Shown: positions 1 to 5,751 of the stretch, in pieces
How the letters are laid out: the number at the start of each line of letters is the position of its first letter
Position numbering within the stretch: the first letter of the stretch is position 1
The notes under the pieces: generated by a model
The model's input: only the letters and a program-made list of their open reading frames with translations
What the model was told of the DNA's origin: nothing
Database searches by the model: none
Translations under genes and position numbers: made by a program
DNA from: Deltaproteobacteria bacterium
GTDB lineage: Bacteria > Desulfobacterota > Desulfomonilia > UBA1062
Reading direction: 5' to 3'
NCBI GenBank assembly: GCA_029547185.1
Contig: JAKPPU010000117.1
Span: 1-39,305 of the forward strand
Length of the DNA: 39,305 nt

Positions 1-90
1 GGGTGGGACCGGGTGTGCCAGGTGATTGCCTTCAATATGAAGAGGTCGTACCTGGCAGGGTTGAGGAAAGCGATACCTGTTGCTGCCTGA
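1..90 (+). pseudogene. C-terminal end of an IS transposase (partial at window edge)
   Basis: Frame 1 is open from the first base to a TGA at 88-90 and encodes about 29 residues containing VIAFNMKRSYL. The pattern 'aFNxKR' near the C-terminus is typical of DDE transposases of the IS5/IS1182/IS4 type, so this is probably the last part of an insertion sequence whose body lies left of the window. The terminal inverted repeat of the element cannot be identified without the other end. The assignment rests on one short motif. Confidence 0.4.
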
Positions 91-241
91 TCAAGGGACA
101 GGTGTGTCCGGAGCAGGGAAATGCTGCCGGATACAAGGAAATTGAGGGTATTCTCGGCAAGAAATTGAGCCTTCTCAACTAAGAAATTGATGAAAAAACA
201 CCAATCAACCCCGGATGGACGCTTTTTGCCGGATTACGCAA

Positions 242-352
242 AGGTCTCATCGTGTCCGTCAAGGCAGATATCGTATTGTTTATTCTATCCAGGATAATGA
301 ACTGACAGTTTGGGTCGTCAAAGTTGGCCATCGTAAAGATGTCTATCGCTAA
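242..352 (+). pseudogene. RelE/ParE-family toxin relic (C-terminal third)
   Basis: Translation from 251 gives RVRQGRYRIVYSIQDNEL and continues to KVGHRKDVYR and a TAA at 350-352. This 33-residue suffix differs from the intact RelE-like toxin at 4362-4619 at only three positions by eye. No in-frame start or N-terminal two thirds is present; upstream sequence is out of frame or unrelated, and a transposase end lies just to the left. It is the remains of a cassette-borne toxin, probably truncated by IS insertion or deletion. The stop codon directly abuts the next attC-like site. Confidence 0.7.
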
Positions 353-412
353 AGCGAACCAGCGCATCTAGGCGGACGCGGCGGTGCCGCGCCGCTGATG
401 CCATCGATCGGT
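353..412 (+). other. attC-like integron recombination site 1 (degenerate R')
   Basis: The site starts at AGCGAAC directly after the toxin-relic stop. The arms GCATC...GGCGG and CCGC...GATGC flank a GC-rich inner hairpin (GCGGC/GCCGC). The left half is nearly the same as the site at 4683-4740 (AACCAGCGCATC). The expected right core GTTRRRY is degenerate (GATCGGT, 406-412), so this site may be inactive. Confidence 0.55.
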
Positions 413-431
413 GTCTCTAGAAATGATTGCT

Positions 432-459
432 TTGGAGCCATATACTATTGTGATATATT
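432..459 (+). promoter_or_regulatory. Cassette-borne promoter for the first TA pair
   Basis: TTGGAG (432-437) and TATATT (454-459) are separated by 16 bases and lie 17 bases upstream of the ATG at 477. The spacing and AT-rich context fit a sigma-70 promoter. This would let the TA pair be expressed independently of its position in the array. Confidence 0.45.
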
Positions 460-476
460 GTGCTGGGAGAACTGTC

Positions 477-659
477 ATGATGAATAAAGAAACAGCAAAG
501 AGAGTAATCGAATCTTTGCCAAATGATGTCTCAATGGATGAGATTATCCATGCCCTCTATGTAAACGTTAAGTTTTCACATGGTGAAAAAGAAATACGTG
601 AGGGCAAGGGTGTATCTCAAGCAGATGCAAAGAAGCAGCTAAAGAAATGGCTCAAGTAA
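477..659 (+). CDS. Putative antitoxin of a ParE/RelE-type TA pair
   Basis: A 60-residue, charged, helical protein beginning MMNKETAKRVIESLP and ending in a lysine-rich tail. It overlaps the following toxin by 13 bases, the usual antitoxin-first arrangement. The longer reading from a GTG at 411 would include the promoter, so I take the ATG at 477 (or 480), preceded by GGGAGA. No classic DNA-binding motif is clear by eye; the family looks like the small unnamed antitoxins often paired with ParE toxins. The role as toxin neutraliser and autorepressor is inferred from context. The gene is AT-rich compared with the chromosome further right. Confidence 0.7.
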   Translation: MMNKETAKRVIESLPNDVSMDEIIHALYVNVKFSHGEKEIREGKGVSQADAKKQLKKWLK

Positions 660-934
660 TTTGGGCACCTTCTGCCCTCGATGATGTTGGGTCTATTGCT
701 GAGTATATAGCAAGAGATTCGGTTGAAATGGCTTCTTTGTTTGTCAGCAGGTTGTTTGATGCAACAGATCGTTTGCAAGATTTTCCCTCCTCTGGCCGGA
801 TAATCCCAGAGATTAACAATCCTGATTGTCGTGAAGTAATCTATGGCGCCTACCGGATTATGTATCGAATAGAAGGAAATGAGATTTGGATCACAGGAGT
901 TATCCATGGTGCCCGTGATTGGAAACCTGAGTAA
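647..934 (+). CDS. ParE/RelE-family toxin
   Basis: A 95-residue protein with the ParE/RelE plan: an N-terminal helix-rich part (PSALDDVGSIAEYIARD), a central FPSSGRIIPE segment, and C-terminal strands with REVIYGAYRIMYRI ending IHGARDWKPE. The 'FP..GR..PE' and 'YRi.Yri' patterns are typical of ParE toxins, which in characterised members act on gyrase, while RelE members cleave ribosome-bound mRNA; the target here cannot be read from sequence. The start overlaps the antitoxin by 13 bases, suggesting translational coupling. The stop at 932-934 is followed after two bases by an attC-like site, so the pair forms one cassette. Confidence 0.85.
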   Translation: MAQVIWAPSALDDVGSIAEYIARDSVEMASLFVSRLFDATDRLQDFPSSGRIIPEINNPDCREVIYGAYRIMYRIEGNEIWITGVIHGARDWKPE

Positions 935-936
935 TC

Positions 937-999
937 ACCGAATAATTCAATCCGGTGGACCGGGACTTGCGCCCCGGCCACTGATCTCAGCCGTTTGCC
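937..999 (+). other. attC-like integron recombination site 2
   Basis: A 63-base inverted repeat ending in the right core GTTTGCC (993-999), with central arms CCGGGAC and GCCCCGG around TTGC. It has the same length as the site at 2376-2438 and is about 80% identical to it by eye (12 differences in 63). This shows that the two TA cassettes carry sites of one family. Confidence 0.75.
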
Positions 1000-1020
1000 T
1001 TCAAAAGCAGAGTACATGTC

Positions 1021-1590
1021 ATGGTAGTAAACACAGCTTACATTCTCGTCTACGTTGCCTTCCTGATCGTCGGACGTTTCCTCTCGCAAAGCCAACGAAA
1101 AGCAGATCGGCTCTGGTTACAAACGCAAAGAATTGCCAATGACCCAACTGCCATCCTTATGGCTTTCTCGGCTTTCGTCGGTTTTGGTGCCCCATTGCTC
1201 GAAGCAGCCTGGCGCACAAGGGTGACGCCCCTTGGGTTGACGCTGAGCGGAATCCTCGTTATGACGGTGGGCTTTTTGACTGCCTACTCTGCAAATCGGA
1301 CGATTGCCAGGAATTGGTCTCCCGTGATTGCCAAGACAAAGGAACAACGACTGATCCAATCCGGGATCTATTCCACAATTCGACATCCGCTTTACTTTTC
1401 AGGCTTGTTGTTATTGATCGGGACGAATTTGTATTTTGGCAATTCATGGTCATGGCTCAGTACACTCTTGGCAACGATCATCACGTTGTATCGAATCCCC
1501 ATTGAGGAGAAACAACTGGAAGGAAGATTTGGACAAGAATATGCCGACTACAAGTCGCGGACAAAAGCATTGATCCCGTGGGTACACTAG
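1021..1590 (+). CDS. Isoprenylcysteine carboxyl methyltransferase (ICMT)-family membrane protein
   Basis: A 189-residue protein with hydrophobic segments near residues 5-20, 42-60, 72-92 and 130-155. It carries the ICMT/PEMT-family signature GIYSTIRHPLYFSG followed by IEEKQLEGRFGQEYADYK close to the C-terminus. In this superfamily the RHP and E...YxxY region binds S-adenosylmethionine at the membrane face, but bacterial members modify diverse or unknown substrates, so only the family is assigned. The ATG at 1021 lies 21 bases after an attC right core, and the stop is followed by the next attC-like site, making this a one-gene cassette. No strong ribosome site is visible. Confidence 0.8.
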   Translation: MVVNTAYILVYVAFLIVGRFLSQSQRKADRLWLQTQRIANDPTAILMAFSAFVGFGAPLLEAAWRTRVTPLGLTLSGILVMTVGFLTAYSANRTIARNWSPVIAKTKEQRLIQSGIYSTIRHPLYFSGLLLLIGTNLYFGNSWSWLSTLLATIITLYRIPIEEKQLEGRFGQEYADYKSRTKALIPWVH

Positions 1591-1606
1591 ATTCACAAAG
1601 ACAGGC

Positions 1607-1736
1607 GGCTGACAATGCGTGCACCCGACGGGTGGGAGTCGCCGCGTTTTCAGGCAGGTTGTGTGGCTTGAAGTTGGTTCCGTCAGAATGGCGTTCCCTC
1701 CTCCCGCCCACCCGTGGGTAACGCAAACCGTTCGCC
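1607..1736 (+). other. attC-like recombination site 3 (long, about 130 bases)
   Basis: The arms at about 1614-1638 (AATGCGTGCACCCGACGGGT and onward) and 1700-1729 are imperfect reverse complements. The site ends in GTTCGCC (1730-1736), with GGCTGAC (1607-1613) as the left core. Its length is similar to VCR-type attC sites of Vibrio and twice that of its neighbours, so the array mixes unrelated attC types, as expected for recruited cassettes. Confidence 0.7.
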
Positions 1737-1750
1737 CTATGGAGTGCCTC

Positions 1751-1791
1751 TTGCCATGAAGTCATATTGGTTGTATTATTAGTTGTACAAT
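1751..1791 (+). promoter_or_regulatory. Promoter and possible operator of the Phd/ParE cassette
   Basis: TTGCCA (1751-1756) and TATTAT (1774-1779) are 17 bases apart. An inverted repeat TTGTA (1771-1775) / TACAA (1786-1790) overlaps the -10 element. Phd-type antitoxins repress their own operons at palindromes over the promoter, so this repeat is a reasonable operator candidate. AGGAGG (1792-1797) follows immediately as the ribosome site. Confidence 0.5.
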
Positions 1792-1805
1792 AGGAGGTAC
1801 TACCA

Positions 1806-2084
1806 ATGCCCAAGGCACCCAAAATTATCCCCATCTCTGACCTTAGACAAAATGCAAGCGACATCGTCAAGCGTGTAGCATCATCTCGTGAACCTATTTT
1901 TATAACTCAGCGGGGAAGAGCTGCTGCCGTAATGGTAAGCATGGAAGATTATGAGCATATCCAGCATGAAAATGAAATCCTGAGATTATTGGCACGTGGA
2001 GAAAAGGAGATTGAGGCAGGAATGGGCCATGAGCTTGAAGATGTGCTGCAGGAAGCTGACAGGATTCTTGGTATAAAACCTTGA
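1806..2084 (+). CDS. Phd/YefM-family antitoxin
   Basis: A 92-residue protein opening with IIPISDLRQNASDIVKRV and continuing EPIFITQRGRAAAVMVSMEDYE. This is the Phd/YefM N-terminal DNA-binding and dimerisation fold, with the usual 'G.....v.is..dYe' pattern at about residues 39-54. The C-terminal part (ENEILRLLARGEKEIEAG) is helical and charged and should bind the toxin. AGGAGG lies 8 bases before the ATG. It overlaps the next gene by 4 bases (TTGA). By family knowledge it neutralises the toxin and represses the operon. Confidence 0.9.
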   Translation: MPKAPKIIPISDLRQNASDIVKRVASSREPIFITQRGRAAAVMVSMEDYEHIQHENEILRLLARGEKEIEAGMGHELEDVLQEADRILGIKP

Positions 2085-2368
2085 AAATCCTCTTTACACC
2101 AACTGCTCGTCTTCAATTTATTGAGGCGTTGGAGTATATTCGGAGAGATAATCCTTCAGCTGCAATAGAATTTCGGCACAAGGCGGAGAAAATCTTATTG
2201 CGTTTAATAAAATTCCCTGAGTCAGGTAGGTCCCTGCCAGAGTTCCCAGATCTCCCATTCCGTGAAGTAATCGTGCAGCCTTTTCGTTTCTTTTATAGAA
2301 TAAAGGACGATGTGGTATGGATTGTTGCTGTTTGGCATGGTGCACAGCTACCTCATGAGCCTGAATAG
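2081..2368 (+). CDS. ParE/RelE-family toxin
   Basis: A 95-residue protein starting at a TTG inside the antitoxin stop (TTGA overlap). It has the ParE layout: FTPTARLQFIEALEYIRRDN helices, then FPESGRSLPEFPDLPFREV, then FRFFYRIKDDVVWIVAVWHG. The conserved FPESGR..PE and YRI..D elements match the toxin at 647-934, although overall identity is only moderate. It probably poisons gyrase or cleaves mRNA; which cannot be decided here. The stop is followed after seven bases by an attC-like site. Confidence 0.88.
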   Translation: MKILFTPTARLQFIEALEYIRRDNPSAAIEFRHKAEKILLRLIKFPESGRSLPEFPDLPFREVIVQPFRFFYRIKDDVVWIVAVWHGAQLPHEPE

Positions 2369-2375
2369 TGGCCAA

Positions 2376-2438
2376 GGCGAACCATTCAATCCAGTGGACC
2401 GGGGCTTACGCCCCGGCAATTGATCTCAACCGTTAGGC
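2376..2438 (+). other. attC-like integron recombination site 4
   Basis: The left core GGCGAAC (2376-2382) and right core GTTAGGC (2432-2438, a perfect GTTRRRY) bracket a palindrome with inner arms CCGGGGC and GCCCCGG around TTAC. The size (63 bases) and structure are those of a textbook attC site. This is the best preserved site in the window. Confidence 0.85.
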
Positions 2439-2445
2439 GCTTACC

Positions 2446-2562
2446 ATGACCACAGCAGTGCCATATATGTCCGATGTTGTGCGAGAAGTAACGGGCGTGG
2501 ACGTGCTACTCCCGTTATCGACGGTTGGACTCGTGGTCGCCACTGCGTTGTTTGGCGCTTGA
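2446..2562 (+). CDS. Possible 38-residue hydrophobic ORF at cassette start
   Basis: An ATG eight bases after the attC right core opens a 38-codon frame with a hydrophobic C-terminal half (VLLPLSTVGLVVATALFG), ending at TGA 2560-2562 just before the reductase gene's ribosome site. It could be a leader peptide, a truncated membrane-protein N-terminus, or chance. No ribosome site is evident, and the call rests on composition and position only. Confidence 0.25.
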   Translation: MTTAVPYMSDVVREVTGVDVLLPLSTVGLVVATALFGA

Positions 2563-2578
2563 GAAGGAGACGAAGGAC

Positions 2579-3235
2579 ATGAGAAAGTTGGTTGTGGGTA
2601 CTTTAGTGACCCTGGACGGTGTTATGCAGGCACCGGGTGGGCCGGACGAGGACCGAGATGGCGGCTTCCAGCACGGTGGCTGGATGGTACCCTATTTCGA
2701 CGACAAGTTTCTCGGGATCATGACCGAGTGGACCAAGCGCGCCGGCGCCTTTCTCCTCGGCCGCAAGACCTATGAGATTTTCGCGGCGTCCTGGCCCAAG
2801 TCCACCGACCCGGCAGATGAGATCGCTGTGGCCCTCAATACCCGGCCTAAGTTCGTCGTTTCGCAGACGTTCGACAAGCTCACCTGGACCAACTCCCACC
2901 TGCTCAAGGGCAACGTTGCCGAGGAGGTTGCGAAGCTCAAGGCACAGGAAGGCGGAGAGATTCAGGTCCACGGCAGCAGCAACCTTATCCAGACCCTGCT
3001 CAAGAACGATCTCGTCGATACGTTGCGTATCTGGCAGTTTCCCGTTGTTCTCGGTACGGGTAAGCGCCTGTTCGGGGAAGGTACGATCCCGCGCAGTTTC
3101 CGTCTCGTCGACACACAGCTGAACACGACTGGTGCAGTTCTGCACGTTTACGAGCTCGCGGGCGGCCTCAAGTACGGAGAGGCAGAAGTTGGCCGGGAGA
3201 CCGTAATCTTCGATGCAGGCGCAGCACACGAGTGA
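2579..3235 (+). CDS. Dihydrofolate reductase-fold protein (RibD C-terminal domain family)
   Basis: A 218-residue protein beginning MRKLVVGTLVTLDGVMQAPG, the standard N-terminus of RibD-C/DHFR-like proteins. GAFLLGRKTYEIFAASWP follows, then GSSNLIQTLLKNDLVDTLRIWQFPVVLGTGKRLFGEG. These match the NAD(P)H-binding alpha/beta fold of the RibD C-terminal domain; the physiological substrate of the stand-alone family is mostly unknown and trimethoprim resistance should not be assumed. The ATG at 2579 is preceded by GAAGGAGACGAAGG; a longer start at 2525 has no support. The gene is more GC-rich than the neighbouring TA genes, consistent with a cassette of separate origin. Confidence 0.85.
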   Translation: MRKLVVGTLVTLDGVMQAPGGPDEDRDGGFQHGGWMVPYFDDKFLGIMTEWTKRAGAFLLGRKTYEIFAASWPKSTDPADEIAVALNTRPKFVVSQTFDKLTWTNSHLLKGNVAEEVAKLKAQEGGEIQVHGSSNLIQTLLKNDLVDTLRIWQFPVVLGTGKRLFGEGTIPRSFRLVDTQLNTTGAVLHVYELAGGLKYGEAEVGRETVIFDAGAAHE

Positions 3236-3247
3236 TGATGACAGCGC

Positions 3248-3338
3248 GCCTGACCATGCGTTCAGCCCGACGCCCGTAATAAGCGTGGCGGTTTCTTCGC
3301 ACGCAGCATCAGGGACGCGGGTTAACGCAACGTTGGAT
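3248..3338 (+). other. attC-like integron recombination site 5
   Basis: The left core region GCCTGAC (3248-3254) and right core GTTGGAT (3332-3338, perfect GTTRRRY) flank arms in which GCGTTCAGCCCG pairs imperfectly with CGGGTTAACGC. The site starts 13 bases after the reductase stop and ends 14 bases before the next promoter. Confidence 0.65.
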
Positions 3339-3352
3339 GCTTTAGCTTGATA

Positions 3353-3380
3353 TTGATTTTCAGGTAAAATGTGCTACAAT
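3353..3380 (+). promoter_or_regulatory. Promoter of the RHH/PIN TA cassette, close to the start codon
   Basis: TTGATT (3353-3358) and TACAAT (3375-3380) are 16 bases apart. With the usual 6-8 base distance, transcription would begin at about 3387, within two bases of the ATG at 3389, giving a leaderless or nearly leaderless mRNA. Confidence 0.5.
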
Positions 3381-3388
3381 GTCTTACC

Positions 3389-3604
3389 ATGAATACCCTC
3401 ACTATCAGATTACCAGAAGATTTGAGAAATGATTTGCAGAAGCTTAGCGAAGAGCAGAGCAAACCAGTTAGTGATATCGTGAGAGAATCTATCCGGCGCT
3501 ACGTTGCCGTTGAGAAGTTTCGCGCTTTGCGGAAAAAGGTTCTTCCCTTTGCCGAAGCTCAGGGATTCCTTACAGATGAGGATGTCTTCAAAGCTATTTC
3601 ATGA
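3389..3604 (+). CDS. Ribbon-helix-helix (CopG-like) antitoxin
   Basis: A 71-residue protein starting MNTLTIRLPEDLRNDLQKLS, followed by KPVSDIVRESIRRYV. This is the beta-strand plus two helices of an RHH/CopG/ParD DNA-binding domain, with a short C-terminal toxin-binding tail. The GTG at 3371 would lie inside the -10 element, so the ATG at 3389 is preferred; no ribosome site precedes it. It overlaps the PIN toxin by ATGA. RHH antitoxins bind their own promoters as dimers, which fits the compact promoter upstream. Confidence 0.85.
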   Translation: MNTLTIRLPEDLRNDLQKLSEEQSKPVSDIVRESIRRYVAVEKFRALRKKVLPFAEAQGFLTDEDVFKAIS

Positions 3605-4008
3605 AGATTGTTCTCGATGCCAATGTAATCGTCGCTGCTTTTGCTTCTCGTGGACTGTGTGAATCTATTTTTGAGTTATGTCTCAGTGAACATCAGATAA
3701 TTCTTTGTGATGATTTATTGTGTGAGATTGTGAGGAATCTCCGGACAAAGATAAAACTGCCTCCCAGAACAGTTGATGCCGTAAATGAATTTCTTCAAGA
3801 ACACTCTCTCATGTTTGATCCGACTCCTCTTCCCAAAAAAGCTTGTCGTGATGAAGATGATGTAAAAGTTCTTGGTCTGGCAATTGCCTCCAGTGCAGAT
3901 TATATTGTAACAGGTGATAAAGACTTACTCATCCTGGAACACTACCGTAAAACCCAGATCTTAAGTCCCAGAGCATTTTCAGACATTGTTCATAGCAAAC
4001 GAAAATGA
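3601..4008 (+). CDS. PIN-domain toxin
   Basis: A 135-residue PIN-domain RNase of the PIN_3-type putative toxin family. Acidic active-site residues are visible: D6 in IVLDANVIVAAF, E42 in LLCEIVRNL, the DEDD run at 84-87, and D106/D108 in IVTGDKDLL. These form the Mg-dependent nuclease site of VapC-like toxins, which cut tRNA or rRNA in characterised cases. Translation is coupled to the antitoxin by a 4-base ATGA overlap. The protein looks complete and all expected acidic residues are present, so it is probably active. An attC-like site follows five bases after the stop. Confidence 0.88.
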   Translation: MKIVLDANVIVAAFASRGLCESIFELCLSEHQIILCDDLLCEIVRNLRTKIKLPPRTVDAVNEFLQEHSLMFDPTPLPKKACRDEDDVKVLGLAIASSADYIVTGDKDLLILEHYRKTQILSPRAFSDIVHSKRK

Positions 4009-4012
4009 ACGC

Positions 4013-4069
4013 ATCCAACCAACGCATCCACACAGACGCGCTTACGCGCGCCGGTGATGCCAGTTGTTC
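4013..4069 (+). other. attC-like integron recombination site 6
   Basis: The left core ATCCAAC (4013-4019) fits RYYYAAC exactly. ACGCATCC...GACGCGC pairs with GCGCGCCGGTGATGC around CTTAC. The right end GTTGTTC (4063-4069) departs from GTTRRRY. The arms match the site at 4683-4740 closely (GCATCCA, CCGGTGATGCC), indicating the same attC family. Confidence 0.7.
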
Positions 4070-4085
4070 GCTTCCTCCAGCACTA

Positions 4086-4122
4086 TTGATGTTTTGACAT
4101 CATGACGCTATAATGTTATAAA
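4086..4122 (+). promoter_or_regulatory. Two overlapping promoters with inverted repeats, RHH/RelE cassette
   Basis: TTGATG (4086-4091) with TATAAT (4109-4114), and TTGACA (4094-4099) with TATAAA (4117-4122), both have 17-base spacers and are offset by 8 bases. Inverted repeats GATGT-TTTG-ACATC (4088-4101) and TATAA-TG-TTATA (4109-4120) cover the -35 and -10 regions, suitable as antitoxin operators. The ribosome site GGAGGTGA follows before the ATG at 4142. Confidence 0.55.
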
Positions 4123-4141
4123 GCTGACAGGAGGTGACGTT

Positions 4142-4375
4142 ATGGCAATGCATGCAAAAAGGTCCACTGTATATCTTGACCCAGATCTCCATAAGGCACT
4201 GCGTTTAAAGGCCATAGAGACATCCAGGTCCGTATCGGACCTGGTGAATGAAGCCGTCAGAAAATCTCTTTTAGAAGATGCTGAAGATATTGAAGCGTTT
4301 GAGGAAAGGGTATCCGAACCTCTGATCAGCTATGATGAGATGGTCAAGAGATTGAAAAAAGATGGCCGCATATAA
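4142..4375 (+). CDS. Ribbon-helix-helix antitoxin
   Basis: A 77-residue protein with an RHH N-terminus (RSTVYLDPDLHKALRLKA, then RSVSDLVNEAVRKSLL) and an acidic C-terminal tail (DAEDIEAFEERVSEP...SYDEMVKRLKKDG) that would wrap the toxin. It is preceded by a strong ribosome site (AGGAGGTGA) and overlaps the RelE-type toxin by 14 bases. Autorepression through the inverted repeats over the paired promoters is inferred from family behaviour. Confidence 0.88.
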   Translation: MAMHAKRSTVYLDPDLHKALRLKAIETSRSVSDLVNEAVRKSLLEDAEDIEAFEERVSEPLISYDEMVKRLKKDGRI

Positions 4376-4619
4376 CATCTTCTTCAAGAGATCTGTAGAA
4401 AAAGATTTCGAGTCTATACCAAAAAAAGATCTCAAGAGAATCCTTGATCGCATTAAATTGCTTGCCGAAGATCCTCGCCCTGCTGGTTGTGAAAAACTGA
4501 CCGGCCAGGAAAGGTATCGTGTCCGTCAAGGCAGATATCGCATTGTTTATTCAATCCAAGACAATGAGCTGACAATCTGGGTTGTTAAGGTCAGCCATCG
4601 AAAAAATGTCTATCGCTAA
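4362..4619 (+). CDS. RelE-family toxin
   Basis: An 85-residue toxin of the RelE type: MAAYNIFFKRSVEKDFESIP, then IKLLAEDPRPAGCEKLTG, then YRVRQGRYRIVYSIQD and KVSHRKNVYR at the end. The 'P.g..kL.g....yRvr.G.yRivY.i....l.i.vv.v.hR..vYr' pattern is the RelE/RelE-like mRNA interferase signature, including the basic and tyrosine residues of the catalytic C-terminus. Two broken copies of the same family occur in this window (242-352 and the tail at 6541-6573), so this toxin type has spread locally. Confidence 0.92.
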   Translation: MAAYNIFFKRSVEKDFESIPKKDLKRILDRIKLLAEDPRPAGCEKLTGQERYRVRQGRYRIVYSIQDNELTIWVVKVSHRKNVYR

Positions 4620-4658
4620 AGCGAACAAATCAATCCAGGCTGACCCGGCGCTTGATTT
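4620..4658 (+). other. Possible decayed second attC half after the RelE toxin
   Basis: Directly after the stop, AGCGAAC is followed by a perfect 7-base inverted repeat AAATCAA (4627-4633) / TTGATTT (4652-4658). A complete attC site begins 25 bases later at 4683. Two consecutive site-like structures without a gene between them suggest a past deletion of a cassette. Confidence 0.35.
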
Positions 4659-4682
4659 CTTATTTACAGGTTTTTAAAAAGC

Positions 4683-4740
4683 ATTCAACCAGCGCATCCA
4701 GGCGGAGGGCTTACAGCCGCCGGTGATGCCCGCGTTGGGG
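4683..4740 (+). other. attC-like integron recombination site 7
   Basis: The left core ATTCAAC (4683-4689) matches RYYYAAC exactly and the right core is GTTGGGG (4734-4740). The arms GCATCCAGGCGG and CCGCCGGTGATGC pair around AGGGCTTACAG. This is the last well-formed site of the continuous array. Confidence 0.75.
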
Positions 4741-4818
4741 CAAACACAAGCAGGATATTATATTAAGATTCAGAGTCTATACTATACCTGAATCAGTTCG
4801 TTGCTGTGAGGAAAGCCA

Positions 4819-5595
4819 ATGAGCCGCCATACCTTCATAATCGTTATGGCATGCGTATCCTTGTTCGTCGGAATGTCGCTGTTCAACATCGTTTGCTACC
4901 GCTTCGGACGGAGAAAACCCACCAAAGGGGATGTTAAACCAGAGGTCCCCGGAGCGATAATCGGCGCGGTTTTTGCCCTTCTGGGCCTCCTGATTGCATT
5001 CACGTTTTCCGGGGCATATTCACGCTTCGATACGCGGCGCCAGCTGATAGTTCATGAAGCGAACGCGATCGGCACGGCTTATCTCCGGTTGGACCTGCTG
5101 CCTGCCGCTGCCCAACCTTCGTTGCGCAATAAATTCCGGGAGTATGCCGCTTCCCGTGCTGCCCTGTTTGGAGAGCTCGCAGATGTTCAGTCGGCAAAAA
5201 GCGAGCTTGCCAGGACCGATGCTCTCGAGCTTGAGATCTGGAACGAAGCAGTGTCTGCCAGCGCCGGTTCTGAATACCAGTCAGCCCGCTTATTGCTTAT
5301 GCCTGCGATTAACGAGATGATCGACCTCGTGACGACTCGAACTGTTGCCATACACACGCACCCCCCCTTGCCCATTTTCGCCATGCTGTTTGCCCTTGCG
5401 CTCGCCTGTGCCGGATTGACGGGCTATCGCGCGGGTACGGCCGAGCAGCCGGCTCACTTCTACAACATCATACTGGCCGCCGTCACTGCATGTGTCCTGT
5501 ATCTCATCCTCGATATCGAGTATCCGCGCTACGGGCTGGTTCGCCTCGATGACGTAAACAACGTGCTGGTGGAGCTAGTGAAAACGATGAAATAA
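4819..5595 (+). CDS. Bestrophin-like/DUF4239 membrane protein
   Basis: A 258-residue integral membrane protein with hydrophobic segments at about residues 6-26, 43-66, 185-205 and 212-232. A large soluble helical region rich in Arg, Ala and Glu lies in the middle. This layout, with FSGAYSRFDTRRQLIVHEANAIGTAYLRLDLLP after the second segment, is that of the DUF4239 'bestrophin-like domain' family; transport function is not established for it. The ATG at 4819 has GAGGAAAG upstream. It follows the last clear attC site, so it may be the next cassette, but its 3' end runs into a REP-like cluster rather than an attC. Confidence 0.75.
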   Translation: MSRHTFIIVMACVSLFVGMSLFNIVCYRFGRRKPTKGDVKPEVPGAIIGAVFALLGLLIAFTFSGAYSRFDTRRQLIVHEANAIGTAYLRLDLLPAAAQPSLRNKFREYAASRAALFGELADVQSAKSELARTDALELEIWNEAVSASAGSEYQSARLLLMPAINEMIDLVTTRTVAIHTHPPLPIFAMLFALALACAGLTGYRAGTAEQPAHFYNIILAAVTACVLYLILDIEYPRYGLVRLDDVNNVLVELVKTMK

Positions 5596-5604
5596 AGAAA
5601 AAAT

Positions 5605-5727
5605 AAAAGGGGACAGATTTATTTTTTGATATATTTTTTGAGACGTAAAAGGGGATAAATTTATTTTTTTGAAAGTGAAAAGGGGATGAGCGGGAAGAGA
5701 AGAGCGGAAAATAAATCTGTCCCCTTT
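5605..5727. repeat. REP-like repeat cluster A (AAAAGGGGACAGATTTAT)
   Basis: One full copy on + (5605-5625), a variant lacking the 'CAG' (about 5647-5670), and one inverted copy (5708-5727). The outer two form a long inverted pair that could fold as a hairpin. The same word occurs as an inverted pair at 7815-7894. The element resembles REP-type palindromic repeats often mobilised by RAYT transposases, but no RAYT gene is in the window. Confidence 0.8.
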
Positions 5728-5751
5728 CTAGGTCCTTCTAGGTTCATAGAT

